Notes: a model not told the origin generated them from the sequence alone. A stretch of DNA of 64,000 nt from Druceiella hillmani (GCA_039881145.1 JAYKKI010000008.1:36107001-36171000), one strand, 5' to 3'. Counted from the first letter of the stretch, positions 52,280-63,869 are shown. Numbers and translations: made by a program.

Positions 52280-52660
52280 GCCGTGTAAGGGGTGTCCAGC
52301 ATCAGGTTAACTCTTAAAATAGCTGTTTCGTTTACCTTCAACTGTCCTTCTCACTGAGCAAAATTCATCGCCATTGTGAGGCAGGGACCGTGGCCTAGAA
52401 TTGCGCACCGGTCGATTTGTCGGATCACATAATGCCGGCGAATCACTCAGCGCCCTAGTTCCGCAAAAACAATTTTTCACCCAACAAAACCCGAAATGAG
52501 AAAAAATTGATCCAATTTCCGATCAGCTTGATTGATCCAATGTTCATTTCGTGCAATACAATACTGGCCCGTATAACATGTCGACCGTCAGACGGACCTT
52601 TGTCTGGGCCGAGAAGAAGAACGAGCCGAGTCGTGATGAATTACGAGTTGTTAGAAATTG
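52280..52660. other. less AT-rich block, possibly an old mobile element
   Basis: About 380 bp of GC-elevated sequence with abrupt borders (GGGTGTCCAGCATCAGGTTA at the left, GGGCCGAGAAGAAGAACGAG near the right). Several short open stretches exist on both strands, but none gives a protein I recognise. Composition and borders suggest an inserted element or a conserved non-coding block; I cannot decide. Confidence 0.3.
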
Positions 52661-53472
52661 ACTTTTCCTAGTATATTTAAAGTTATATCCTCAAGCGTTT
52701 TTACCCGTATCCAATTTTATATTGAAGCTAATGTTATAGTTTAAAGTTTTCCTTTGACGAAATATCTATTAGGTTATTTTATTTTTTCATTACTTTCTAT
52801 GAAAAACTTAGTAACTATACTATCATAAGTTTCTAATAGTATATTATTAAGCAGATAAATAAATTATTGTAATTTCTGATAGGTAGCTTTGAATTTCCCT
52901 ACTTCCGATAGTTAAACCATCAAATTACTCTACAGTTTTGTCAGGAAATATGATAAAGCTATTTCTTTTGTTTTAAAGTACATTAATTATAACCATTGTA
53001 CATAAATCTTAACTAAATAAATACTTAACTAAATACGTCTGAATATTTCCTCAGGTTAGGTCAATTAGAAAAATCTCTATGATTATTAAAAATACACACA
53101 AACGTAACCATTCATGAAACATGTATAAATAAAGTTTACTTAAGGATTTGTTCGCTCATTGCAATGCAATCCGTTGTGACATCAGCGAACGAATCAAACA
53201 ATGCTTATTATAAGTAACACTGATTCCCTTATTTGAGTTTTCTGTTCATTATTTTAATTTTTTTAAATATTTCTTAAACTTAGTATTATTTATATAACAG
53301 TGAATAATTATTCAAATTCTATTTGATGTATTTACAAGACATTAACTGCTGTTGATGAACCAAAATGACACTCCCCACACGAGCTATTTGAAATAGCCTA
53401 AATAATAATATATATTATATAAGTTGAGTAAGATATGACATAAGATATCCAATGAGCGCTTTAAATGTCCAA

Positions 53473-53823
53473 TTTCTGTTTACCAATTTTCACTTGAATA
53501 AAAATCGATTAAAAAGAATGTTTTGTTAAAAACAAACTTGGTGATTCTTTTTCTCTCTTTTTATCAATCATACCGATAACAGTTTCGTTTCGGTTTCATA
53601 TTATTTTTATTGATAATATTTAAAAAAGTTATGAGCCTTTCCTATTTACCACTTCCCTTTCCTGTTTACCAATTTCCACTAGAATAAAACCCGATTAAAA
53701 ATAATGTTTTGTTAAATATAAGCTTGGTTACTCTTCAAATTTTTTTTATCAATCATACCGATGACAGTTTCGTTTTGGTTTCATATTATTTTGTATTGAT
53801 AATACATAAAAAAGTTATGAGCT
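53473..53823. repeat. diverged tandem duplication, about 185 bp
   Basis: TTTCTGTTTACCAATTTTCA at 53473 and TTTCCTGTTTACCAATTTCC at 53658 each begin a unit. Each unit runs through ATGTTTTGTTAAA, TTTATCAATCATACCGAT, ACAGTTTCGTTT and GGTTTCATATTATTTT to AAAAAAGTTATGAGC. The two copies differ by roughly one base in ten. Confidence 0.93.
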
Positions 53824-54059
53824 TCACCCACATAAAATCACGGACGAATTGAAACTTCTTTGCCTACATACGCTCAAGTGTATGCACAATATTAAGTTGC
53901 CTTCTAGCTTGCCCCTTCTCTTCTTACGTACAGATCTATACGAACATTTTCTTTTTCCCAAGCCTACACTATTTTAACGTAATTCAATTATTAAAGCGTC
54001 GTTACAGAAGTTTAATATCAAAAACCATTGAAAATCAGATTACTCATCGAAATAAATAA

Positions 54060-54445
54060 AACAAACCCAAAATGGAGAGTGATATGTTGTATCATTGCGG
54101 AGATTCAGTGATCACCTTCCGGTTATATCATGAGACCCTGGATACCACCAAGGAGCCATAGTGTTCATCGAGGTAAATCAAACCAAACCAAAGTTCTATC
54201 ATCAGACTCAGAAAATTGTCTAGGACTAAAGTATTTATCGAGACAAATGAAATAAGTCCAAACTCGAGGGAATTACTGTACGTTATTGTGGATTACAAAT
54301 CACCAAAAATATGATCCACAGAAGCTCATAAATGAAGTAAGCACAAATGTATCAACATTCACCCTCAAGCGCTACACAATTTTAGTGAGATATAATGACT
54401 GAGATGTCCCTAAAGAAGTTTAATTTCAAAAAGTATTTGTGCAAT
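54060..54445 (+). repeat. degenerate repeat block (CATCAGACCCTGG family), part 1
   Basis: Contains ATCATGAGACCCTGGATACC, ATCATCAGACTCAG, CTAGGACTAAAGTATTTATC and CAAATGAAATAAGTCCAAAC, words that recur at 56815-57140. It ends in the CTAAAGAAGTTTAATTTCAA tail shared with the SINE-like repeats. The units look like an old, decayed tandem array or composite element. Confidence 0.6.
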
Positions 54446-54776
54446 TATTGTTTACTCATTCAAAGTAAAATATGTTTTATACCCATAAATAGGCTATTTT
54501 TTGGTGTTTCGAGCGCTGTTTAGAGTTAACTTTCTATTAGCTGGACTAACTAAAGATTGACATAAAATGTTCCCTTTCCCGTACTGCTATCATTACAGAT
54601 AAATAAATTTCAAGTGTTTATCTATGTTTATCGAATTTTTAGATTTTAAATAGTTTTTCCATTAGCACATTCGACTCAAACATAAAAAAAATTGTATCTG
54701 TCTGTCTGTTTTCCTGTCCGCACATATGAATTTAGCGGAAAAACTATTGCAGCTATTCATATAATTTAGACAGGTT

Positions 54777-54815
54777 AGACATAGTAATACTGTAGTGAGA
54801 CATAGTAATACTGTA
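54777..54815. repeat. two-copy 21 bp tandem repeat
   Basis: AGACATAGTAATACTGTA at 54777 and 54798, separated by three bases. Confidence 0.93.
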
Positions 54816-56814
54816 ATGATGAAAAGGTTACGTAGAAAGTTAAAGATAATCTCCTCCACGCGATTGGCTATAGAAACAAATATGATCGGTAGAAAAACGA
54901 GGGTAATGGTCCGGGGAGAATTTGAACTAAACTCATTTATTTGCATCTAATATAAGAATAAAAAAATGCATTAAAATACTGCACTTATATTTCGGAATTC
55001 AATACGGACGAATTCGAAATGTACCGTTAGTTAATAACACTTTTAAGAATGATAACCTGCTAAAGATACCTTTTAAAACTTTTCACAACATCAAAAAACT
55101 ATAGACTTTAACCTATTTTGCAGAGTTATAGCTATATAATTGCTTTATAATTTTACTTAGTTCAATTGAAAAAAATTGCCCCATCTCTCAAATTCTGCCT
55201 AATATAATTTAGATTAAAGTATTATTTTTGACCTAAAACACAACCATATTTTACATTCCATATTTAAAGAAATTGGTGAAACGAAGACGTTAACGTGATT
55301 TTTGACTTAATACAGAAGATTTCATTCGAGCTCCTTTGGATATGAACTCTGCAAATGAATATAAGTTACAGGCACACTGGCTACGTACATCCATTTCTAA
55401 ACGCTACTGGCAAACGCACCGATAAAAATAGTTTTCAAAATCATTGATGGAGTCACGTCGTTTTGAGTGACGTTTCGTGTCGCGCCGACACGTATTTCCA
55501 ACGTACAATATTCAGTATGTGCGAAATGCGCGAACCTAACTGTAATTACACGTCTGAATGACGACCCGTTTGTATTAAGATTGAGGCCTTGTCTATCTTA
55601 ATACAGTTAAATGTTTACCTCACTACACTAAAACTAAACATTTGAATTTAATACATTTATTTTCTATTATTGGAAGTGTAATTCTGTATGTACCAAAAAT
55701 AATTTATATAATTAGGGTTACATACCTCAAAAGGAATAAAGAAAACACCGGGAGCCTATAAAATCACTAATATGCTCGGTTCCTTTGTTTGTACGTCACT
55801 GCTGTTTTTCTTCGAAAATCTATTTGATGATACAACGTCTTGTTTGACATAGAGAAAATAAAATTTATGTGAAATGTCCAACTAATTAAAGCTCATAAAT
55901 ATGATATAGAAACTTGGGGGAGGGATAAAATACTTATTCGAATTTACTTTAGAATTTTATCTACGACGGATTTAGAGATTTTTTAAAAATGTCCACAAAT
56001 ACCATATCCCTTCCCTATCTCCGAACCTGCTTAGTATTAAAATTATGAAAAAAACTAAAATTACTGACAGTTTACCTCTCATAGCTTTTGAGAAATTCAT
56101 AATATTTACACCTATATATCGACAGATATACTAGGCGATATATTTATAGGGTGAAAAATAACAATTCTTATTAAAAATTTATTTTATTTTATATTTTTCA
56201 ATGCACATTTTATTCGGTAGCTATTTCAAGTCGATCTAATTTTTTGTTATTTTAGAATTTTATATAAGATATACATATAGATTATAGTGATATTACTGAA
56301 AATGTCCAAAAAACCATATTACTCCCCAATCTCTGAAACTGTTGAAATATGGAAAATGGATCATTACTGGAAATTTAGCTCACATAAATTTTGGGAAATT
56401 CATAATTTTACACCTGTGATAGACATACTAAGCTATACACTTGCAAAGATAAAAAATAAAAATTAATGTAAAAAAGTTGCTTTATTTTATACCTTTCAGT
56501 GACTTTTTAAAATCGATTAACTTTTTTATTTTCTTTTATTTTTCTGGTTATTTAAGACTTACTACATCCAATGTTACCGAAAATTTTACAAATTTTTGAA
56601 GGATTCCATAATGCCTCATTTACTGAAATCGAAACAGGTATTTCCTGCGTTCAATAAACACGAATACCATAGATACCTACATAAATATAAGCGTGAGTAC
56701 ATGTACATGTACATACATACAAACAGGTCAATAAATAAATTCCCCGTACTCAATGCTTCATTCCTTTGTTTATATATCTACATAATTAATTATTTTGTTA
56801 CCTTCTTGCTTATA

Positions 56815-57140
56815 TCAAGACAGGTCGAATGAGTCCAAACTGATGGGTTTACTCCAAACCATTGAGGAGTTTCTATTACATTTTTCCACCTCCATCATCA
56901 GACCCTGGCCACCACTTATAACCAAGAGACCAGTCAAGGTAAATTAAACGAGCTAAACCTCGATTATTGTAGTCTTCAAGATTAAGGAGTTTTGTTACCA
57001 TTTTTGGTTCCATTATTAGACCCTGGTCACTAAGCAAATAATTTGTGACTAAAGTACTTATAAAGATAGGAAAAATGAGTTCAAACAAGGCCTCAAATTA
57101 TCCAAAAGGGCCGTGTCCGTTGAGGAGTTTCTCAGGATAT
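56815..57140 (+). repeat. degenerate repeat block (CATCAGACCCTGG family), part 2
   Basis: Carries CATCATCAGACCCTGGCCAC and ATTATTAGACCCTGGTCACT about 130 bp apart, each after a GAGGAGTTT or AAGGAGTTTT word. CTAAAGTACTTATAAAGATA then mirrors part 1. A 70-codon minus-strand frame over it is not conserved in part 1 and is rejected as a gene. Confidence 0.6.
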
Positions 57141-57343
57141 CTGCGGAGTTTTTATCGATTCCTGACCATATTTATATGGAATTACCTGAAAAGAAAACTA
57201 ATTCAAAATAGGTTTAGCAGGCAAGAAGTTATGAGTGAACGTACATAAATAAAAGAAATATATACGGCTCGAATGTAGAATCTATCCCCCTTTTTGATGT
57301 TTTAATAATTGAACAAAAATACTGGATACCCTGAAAAGATTAA

Positions 57344-57400
57344 ACCTTCATATGTACTATAAATATATAGGGAGTATATATTTAAAGTACATATGAAGGT
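57344..57400. repeat. near-perfect hairpin, 26 bp stem, 5 nt loop
   Basis: 57344-57369 pairs with 57375-57400 at 25 of 26 positions around GGGAG. Outer ends are ACCTTCATATGTACT and AGTACATATGAAGGT. Confidence 0.95.
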
Positions 57401-57994
57401 ATAATAGTAACTAGAAGGCACTTGTTTTACTAAGTAATTATAAGAACGAGATGAATCCAAGGTTGTTATTTTACATTATTACATAAATTCATTGTCCATT
57501 CATGTAAAATATAAAATTTATTTTTTTCAAGCCGAATCATTCTTTCATACTAATGAGTAAATATTGACGGTTAAATCCCTTGTACCTACATACACATGTG
57601 TAGCGTTTCAATTCTTTTTTATTTTTAAACAAACGTTTTATCTATTTACAAAAAGTCAATGAAATTCAGCCGGCTACACGCTAGAATAGTTTTTGATGTG
57701 GCTCATATTCACATTTCTAGATTCAAGATATCAGTCCGTGTAAGAAAATTTTATAAACCTTGGCTGAAACTTTGTAAATTAATTCAAGTTACTGGCAGAC
57801 CCTATCTCCACTAATAAAAAGTTAGTCAGTTTTTATTTTTATTAACACTTTTAAAGGTGATAATGAGTTATTTTAAATCAATAATATAGTATGTAAACAA
57901 CCAAAAACTCATAATATCTCGTGTATAAAAACAATGGTAAACTGTATCCAAGAATTTTAAGGCTTCAAGGAGACGCCTCTACATCTTAAATAAC

Positions 57995-58402
57995 ATGTGG
58001 CAAATTGCGTCTATGTTCGTTCGTCTATTGAGGCGGACAAAAAAAATACGTCTATTTGCGAACGAAGACAGATATAGACTTTGTTTTTATACATTACAGG
58101 GAAATGTAAACAAGACTGTTTACAGAAATAGTACTTGGAAAATGTCACAACTATACATTTTAACAGGTTTATTCAAATTGATTGAGCAGATTCCGGAAAC
58201 AACCATGTACAAATATCGGTACAGATTATTGTCATATGAAATTTACTGCCAAAAACAGTCTTCAATATCCTTATTGTGTAAAAAAGATTTCTCTCTCCTT
58301 CTCAATCGGTGGAAACGACACATAACGTCTGCATTACGTCATGATGTACGTATATTAGCTTGTCACTGTTTTTTTTCTTCACGTAACAGGAAAATGAATT
58401 GA
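57995..58402 (+). CDS. 135-codon open frame of unknown nature (doubtful)
   Basis: This is the longest ATG-to-stop frame in the window. The predicted protein starts MWQIASMFVRLLRRTKKIRL and is basic and rich in Leu, Arg, Lys and Tyr, with several Cys near its end (ILACHCFF). I see no signal peptide of standard form, no transmembrane segment and no motif I recognise. It sits in the long intron on the same strand as the host gene. There is no nearby poly-A signal or TATA context that I would trust. It is probably a chance frame or the remnant of a mobile element; a small intronic gene is the less likely alternative. Splice-site support was not seen. Confidence 0.12.
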   Translation: MWQIASMFVRLLRRTKKIRLFANEDRYRLCFYTLQGNVNKTVYRNSTWKMSQLYILTGLFKLIEQIPETTMYKYRYRLLSYEIYCQKQSSISLLCKKDFSLLLNRWKRHITSALRHDVRILACHCFFSSRNRKMN

Positions 58403-58579
58403 AAACACACGTTAATAAAAAATGAAAAATCGCAATGTTATGTAAAAGTAGGAAGTTTTTGAAAATGATTAACGTAATTTAATTTAAACAAACTAAAAAA
58501 AAGACAGTGAAATAAAGTGTGTAATAAAACGTCTATTAAATTTCTTTATATGTTTCCTAAACAAAGTTTATTCAACATC

Positions 58580-58830
58580 TAACAGATCCCATTGCCACAG
58601 GCGAGTTTTATTCAGATCTGGTCCGTGTCGTAAAATTATGTTGTAAATATAAACGCTAAATGAATTCCGTGAGCACTGTCGGTACTCTACTGACATTTGA
58701 GTAATGGTTGTGGGACGCGAATTCTCAAGTGACATTAAAATGTTTTATTCGTCCTGGTGTCGTGTTGATGTGTTTGCATTATGCGTACGAGTATATGCCC
58801 AGCGAGTTGCCATAAAATGTCCATTTACTT
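58580..58830. other. less AT-rich island
   Basis: About 250 bp with mixed composition (CGTCCTGGTGTCGTGTTGAT, GTGGGACGCGAATTC) and no open frame or repeat. Function unknown. Confidence 0.2.
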
Positions 58831-59160
58831 ATTACTAATAGTTTACGTTGAAAGTTTGACATTTTTCCTTCGGGACGATGTCACAAATTAATAAATATTA
58901 GGATTTGTGAAGAATCAAAATAATAATATAAATGTTTGAGTAATATTTTCTTTGAGGTATTTAAATTTTCTTTCAATTATCTCTGTTAATATATTATTAT
59001 AATTATAATAAATATATATATTATAATCTACAGAACATGGGAAAAAGATAATATTTGCAATGAACGAATTATACCAATTGACAAGCAGGTGGTATTAATG
59101 GTCTAATACGTTATTTGATATATTAATTTTATTAAAAACTAAATTGACAAATTAGTCCTA

Positions 59161-59162
<2 letters not shown>

Positions 59163-59213
<51 letters not shown>
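59163..59213. repeat. (AT)n microsatellite, uninterrupted
   Basis: About 25 TA dinucleotides. Confidence 0.97.
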
Positions 59214-59214
<1 letters not shown>

Positions 59215-60155
59215 GATATTGAGATGAAACTAATGCTTTCAATTATGCATATTTTTATAAAATATAAAATTCCAAGCAGCCTGTAAAAATTATATTTAGA
59301 AATTTCTATTAGTACCGCAGTACCGCATAAATTTCTATTAGTAACGCAGAAAGATTTTTAGAAATATTTTGAGCTGTGGCTATCTTGAAAGGCGTAAGAA
59401 TAATTATAACAAGAAAAAAACATTATTTTAATAATGTAGTCAAGACAGAGTTTACGATATAGAAGTTGGATATGTTGGTAAAATGACTATAAATTTCAAT
59501 TTGTCCGGGAGATTTTTGTGAGGAGAGAACAGGTCAAAAAATAAACAAGTGTTAAAGTTAAATTCTTAGAATTATCAAAATAACGAATTAGAATTATTTA
59601 CTAATAGTGTAACATCCGTGAAAAATCGCAATTATTTAGGTATATAATTATCATCCTTCCCATTTTTTGAGCCAAGTAATTCGAATATTAAAGTTGGTAA
59701 TTATCAGAAAGCATTTGTTTTTTCTTATGTCCCAATGTTGCTTAGGACGCGTTTTAATGGTAAACACTAGCTAGTATACACTAACTAATATTCCTTTGCA
59801 GCACGTTTTTAGAACCTTACTATTTCATAAACAATAATTTATGAGACAAAATGGAATATGGGCTCATGCTGTAATCGTTATGGATCAACTGCCTACGCCA
59901 TAAAGTTAAAACGACTATGAATGAATGAGGTTGAATAATAGTTACATAAAGAGTCGATGATTGGATTAACTTCCACTCATAGTGATATGATTCTATTCAA
60001 ATCAGTTTAAGTTATTTCGTAATTAGTACTATGAACAGACGAATAATTTTATATCATATTGAATATATTTGGCATTAATTTTGTAAAAATTCATTATTCG
60101 CAATTAAATGAAATTATATGATGTAGTATTATTTCTACTTTCTTTAAGTTCTTTA

Positions 60156-60196
60156 TCACGACCTAGGTTTCGTTGTATTACAACATCTTCAGGTGG
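60156..60196 (-). ncRNA. hammerhead-ribozyme-like motif (copy C, left arm)
   Basis: On the minus strand: CCAC, CTGAAGA, T, GTTGT-AAT-ACAAC, GAA, ACCTAGGT, C, GTGA. Stem III is the perfect palindrome ACCTAGGT and the cleavage triplet is GTC. Stem I has three of four pairs. Base 10.1 is T rather than G. Confidence 0.42.
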
Positions 60197-60243
60197 GCTA
60201 TTAGTAAATATATCTTATCCTAATCGATATCTTTGCTAATAGC

Positions 60244-60288
60244 CCACCTGAAGATGTTGAAATACATACAACGAAACCTAGGTCGTGG
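60244..60288 (+). ncRNA. hammerhead-ribozyme-like motif (copy C, right arm)
   Basis: On the plus strand: CCAC (60244-60247), CTGAAGA (60248-60254), T, a GTTG...CAAC stem II with a larger loop (to 60272), GAA (60273-60275), ACCTAGGT (60276-60283), C (60284), GTGG (60285-60288). Stem I is perfect and the triplet is GTC. This is the best-preserved catalytic layout of the four arms, apart from the off-consensus T at 10.1 and the enlarged loop II. Confidence 0.45.
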
Positions 60289-60559
60289 TAAAGAACTTAA
60301 AGAAAGTAGAAATAATACTACATCACGTAGTTTCATTTAATTGTGAAATTTTATATCAATTATATTAAAAGAATAACTAAAATGTCAATTTTTTAAAACA
60401 TGCATTTTTTAATTAACCACGGTGACAACATGATTTATATTCATTCATAATGAATCGTATTTACTACATATATTCGATACAGAAAATTAATTGGAAGTAT
60501 TTAATGAAATCTCAACAGTTTAGCGCTAGTTATTTCTTACTCAAACTGAATGAGAGGGA

Positions 60560-60760
60560 TTAGCAGCATCATGGACATATCTGGATCACTAATAGGACTT
60601 AAGAGCGCCGATAGCGCGTGACTACACTGACAGGCCATACTGCTTTGCAGATGAGACTCTGCGGTTCCGGAAACTCTTCGGTGAGGTGCTTGAAGCTGTT
60701 ATGCCTGATTGCTCGCTCGAGTCTCGGTCCACATGCAATTGATGCATGCCCGATATGTAA
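60560..60760. other. less AT-rich island
   Basis: About 200 bp GC-elevated (AAGAGCGCCGATAGCGCGTG, TCTGCGGTTCCGGAAACTC, GATTGCTCGCTCGAGTCTC) just right of copy C. No frame with splice sites; unknown function. Confidence 0.2.
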
Positions 60761-61319
60761 ACCTTGAGTGTATTATGAATGCACTATTCTCTTATCGTGA
60801 GAGTTATATATTTAGAATTATATATTTATTGGTAATACCTTAGAAAATTAAGAAGGCAAAGTTTCCTGATTTAAATGAAAGTTTCTTTCCATAAAATTTT
60901 ATGTTTTCTTTATTCCAATGTAAGATAACAAAAAATAAACTTTCCTAGTTTATTTTCGATTTGAGACAGTCATATTGAAAAGAAACTCTCACGAATTTTA
61001 TTATTAGCAAAAGCTAATAATATGTTAATTTTCACCATTCCACGTTTTTAACAGTGCTTAATGCACAGTGTTCACCGTACCGTCACTAAATAAACAAATT
61101 TTATTTTTAGTTAGATTTTACAAAAACATAAATAGTTTAGTTAGTATAGTTTTATTACGTTTCCATTGTAAATCAGATTTCATGTCATTTTTCGTTTTAT
61201 CATCTTTCAACAACTTTATCTTTCGTATATTAAAAAGCATACGCTAAAGTCAGTATAGGTTATAGATTTCATTAATTCATATATTCAAATTGCATAACGT
61301 AAAAGAAATTTACGACAAA

Positions 61320-61700
61320 CATACGAGCTAACTCCGTCAAAAGTGAGTGAGAACTCGAACGCCAAAACCACACACATTTCAATACACTTGCTCGGTATAC
61401 ACCAACATAAGCACTCATATACGACCGACCAAATCAGAAGGTTCAGCTTTTAGGAAGCTTTCTTCACTGTTACGTGAATGGAGTAATCTATTCGCAAGCG
61501 CGCTATAGCGGTCAAGGGCACAAAACACATTACACGAGCCATTATTCACAATTCCGCAGAGGAAACTCGATTTTCTCATCCAATGGTAAGTATCCCGCTG
61601 CTCATCCATCACGTTAAACGTCATCGCTCAACTTTGTCACAAGAACACCCTGGAACATTTCAATGTATCGGTGGCGGGTAGCTGTCACGTGCCTGAGTTT
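61320..61700. other. less AT-rich island
   Basis: About 380 bp with near-balanced composition. A 69-codon minus-strand frame (61415-61624) covers part of it, but its protein has no motif I recognise. A GTAAGT at 61585 looks donor-like, but no matching acceptor and open frame precede it. Treated as non-coding, possibly regulatory. Confidence 0.25.
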
Positions 61701-62389
61701 ATTGCTTAGTACAATTTCTTGCGTTAAGTTTTCCGAACATGTTGGAAACGGAGTCGCTGGAAGTAATAGGGATCTGTTTTAGCTTTAATTTTAAGCAATT
61801 AAAACGGATACACAGGAGAGGAGGCATAAAAAAATGTTGAAATATTATATCGGATTGATATTTTTCTATTCATTAAAAAAGGTGTTAAAAAAACCTTCTT
61901 TTTTGCTAAGTTATAAAAATTTTAGTTACAAAAAATATAGGAAACATATTTTGATTACATACCTACAATATTTTATTGCGCTCAATGTCTTTACATTGAA
62001 ACAATAAACTATAAAACTAAACATACATTTTGAAATATTTTTTCAAATATTAAAACGATAATAGTTACATTTGAACATATTTATAACGAGCCGCATCCTT
62101 GACTTCGTTTACGTGAATTCTTAGGAAATATTATTAAGTTATTGCTAGATTAACGTTTAAATTACGCGGTCAGTCTTTGTATTGAAATTTCAAACTTTTA
62201 TATGTTATATTTTATAAAGTTGATTGCAATGTAATGATACCTACATTTTACCTTAATAATTGAAAATCCACCTGTTAAAAACTTGTTAGATTCATTTAGC
62301 GTTTCTTGAATGATGCGCGAATAAATAAATATACTCGTGGACAAAAAAAAGAAAAATTCAAAATGAATATTTTTGTGTTCTCTTACTTT

Positions 62390-62392
<3 letters not shown>

Positions 62393-62436
<44 letters not shown>
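62393..62436. repeat. (AT)n microsatellite
   Basis: About 22 TA dinucleotides. Confidence 0.96.
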
Positions 62437-62441
<5 letters not shown>

Positions 62442-63494
62442 CTCTGATACATTCAATGTGCAGGCATACTATTATGTAGTTTTATTATTTGTGTAAACAT
62501 AAATAAGCCAGGATATGCTAATTTCGTCAAAATGCAAGTTCCAGGCTTTGATTAGGTTCGATTTTAACTTTGAAAAGTACGAATCAAAAAATGAAATGAA
62601 ATAAACATTTCGGATGAGAACACAAATTTGAAATTACTTTGTTTTGATTTAAATAATCAATAAGTAATAAAACAAACATTTTGTTAGTTTATTTAATGTT
62701 TGTAAGCCACAATTCGTTAAGTAATTTCATTCATACTTTGTAAAGTCTTAAGATATTGCAAATATAACGAATAAAGGATATTTTCATTTAACGTACATGA
62801 ACCAAAAGTATAATAAAATGTAATAATAGTATAAGTATGCGTAAAGAATAGGAGACTAATAATAATAGAAAGATCAAGAATGACCTATGGCAAATTTATT
62901 GTCCTTTGCAAGGGATCAAAAAAAGCTTACTTCGACGTTAAATTACAAATGTGACACATGACATTACAAATGGGATTACATGTGTTACCATGCCCAAACG
63001 ATAACAAAATATTTATAGAAATAACTAATTAATTTCCACATAGAAGGCGTTCATCAATTTAAAACGAAATCAAAATATCAAAATAGTCTCTTAACTTTTC
63101 GAAGTCAGCCTCAATGGCAGAAGCTGCCCCTTTCATCAATGAACCATGTTATGTTAATATCCAAATTTCAGCTTTTTTGGTTAATAGCCGATGGACAGAC
63201 GCGAGAATACCATTTGTCCTAGACCACAGAGTACGTAACGTAATCAAACAATTATTACCCCTAACTGTGATTTTTAAGATACTGTCTTCGGCTTAGTAAC
63301 TATGAATTAAAAGAAGAAACAAATTACAGTAAATTATTTTTGCGGTAACAGTTCCAGGAAAAAAATTTAATGCTGAAGTTATTTTTATGTGCTATTTGAA
63401 TAATGTGTTTCCATGTCAGCGGCATTTAACGCAATCTTTGAAATAATTTTACCATTAGGCATTAGGTGCTATAAAATGTCATTATATACAAGTA

Positions 63495-63548
<54 letters not shown>

Positions 63549-63570
63549 TATATATTCATATATGTGTGTG
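63495..63570. repeat. (TG)n-(TA)n compound microsatellite
   Basis: TGTGTGTG followed by about 20 TA dinucleotides, then AAATATATATATTCATATAT and TGTGTGTG again. The GT blocks on both sides make it nearly symmetric. Confidence 0.95.
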
Positions 63571-63869
63571 TTACAATTTATTTCGTTTCATTAATCAGTA
63601 TGTATATTATTTGCAACATCACTTTCTTTTAACAACGTATTTCATGTTTTTACTAGTACCATATAATTATTAATAAAAAGCTATTTGTTCCACAAATTTC
63701 TTATTTATTTAGAGTAAAATTTGTTCAGCTTAATGCATTTTTGCAACGTATTACGCAAGTTATTACGAAACAAAAAGATAAATTACGTAACAATTAAACA
63801 AACAACGAATATAAATATTGTTAAAAAATTGCGCGATGAATACTATTATAAATTTAAATACATTATAAT

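Larger units (their letters stand above)
60054..60348. mobile_element. inverted-repeat element with both arms (copy C)
   Basis: The left arm (about 60099-60204) and right arm (about 60236-60348) are inverted copies of each other separated by a 31 bp spacer. They share termini CAATTAAATGAAA / TTTCATTTAATTG, an ACATCACGTAG-type block, TAAAGAACTTAAAG, the hammerhead-like motif, and an innermost GGTGGGCTATTAG / CTAATAGCCCACC. 60054-60098 is extra flank also present (inverted) in copy B. No coding capacity. Penelope-like retroelements are known to carry hammerhead motifs in their terminal repeats, so this may be a non-autonomous or terminal fragment of one. A foldback or MITE-type DNA element is the alternative. 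Confidence 0.88.

Noticed and set aside
54662..54946. 94-codon minus-strand frame
   Set aside because: Contains the 21 bp tandem repeat and hydrophobic low-complexity runs; no support as a gene.
56876..57088. 70-codon minus-strand frame
   Set aside because: Overlaps the degenerate CATCAGACCCTGG repeat block and is not conserved in the sister block.
61415..61624. 69-codon minus-strand frame and a donor-like GTAAGT at 61585
   Set aside because: No acceptor and open frame lead to the donor, and the minus-strand peptide matches nothing I recognise.
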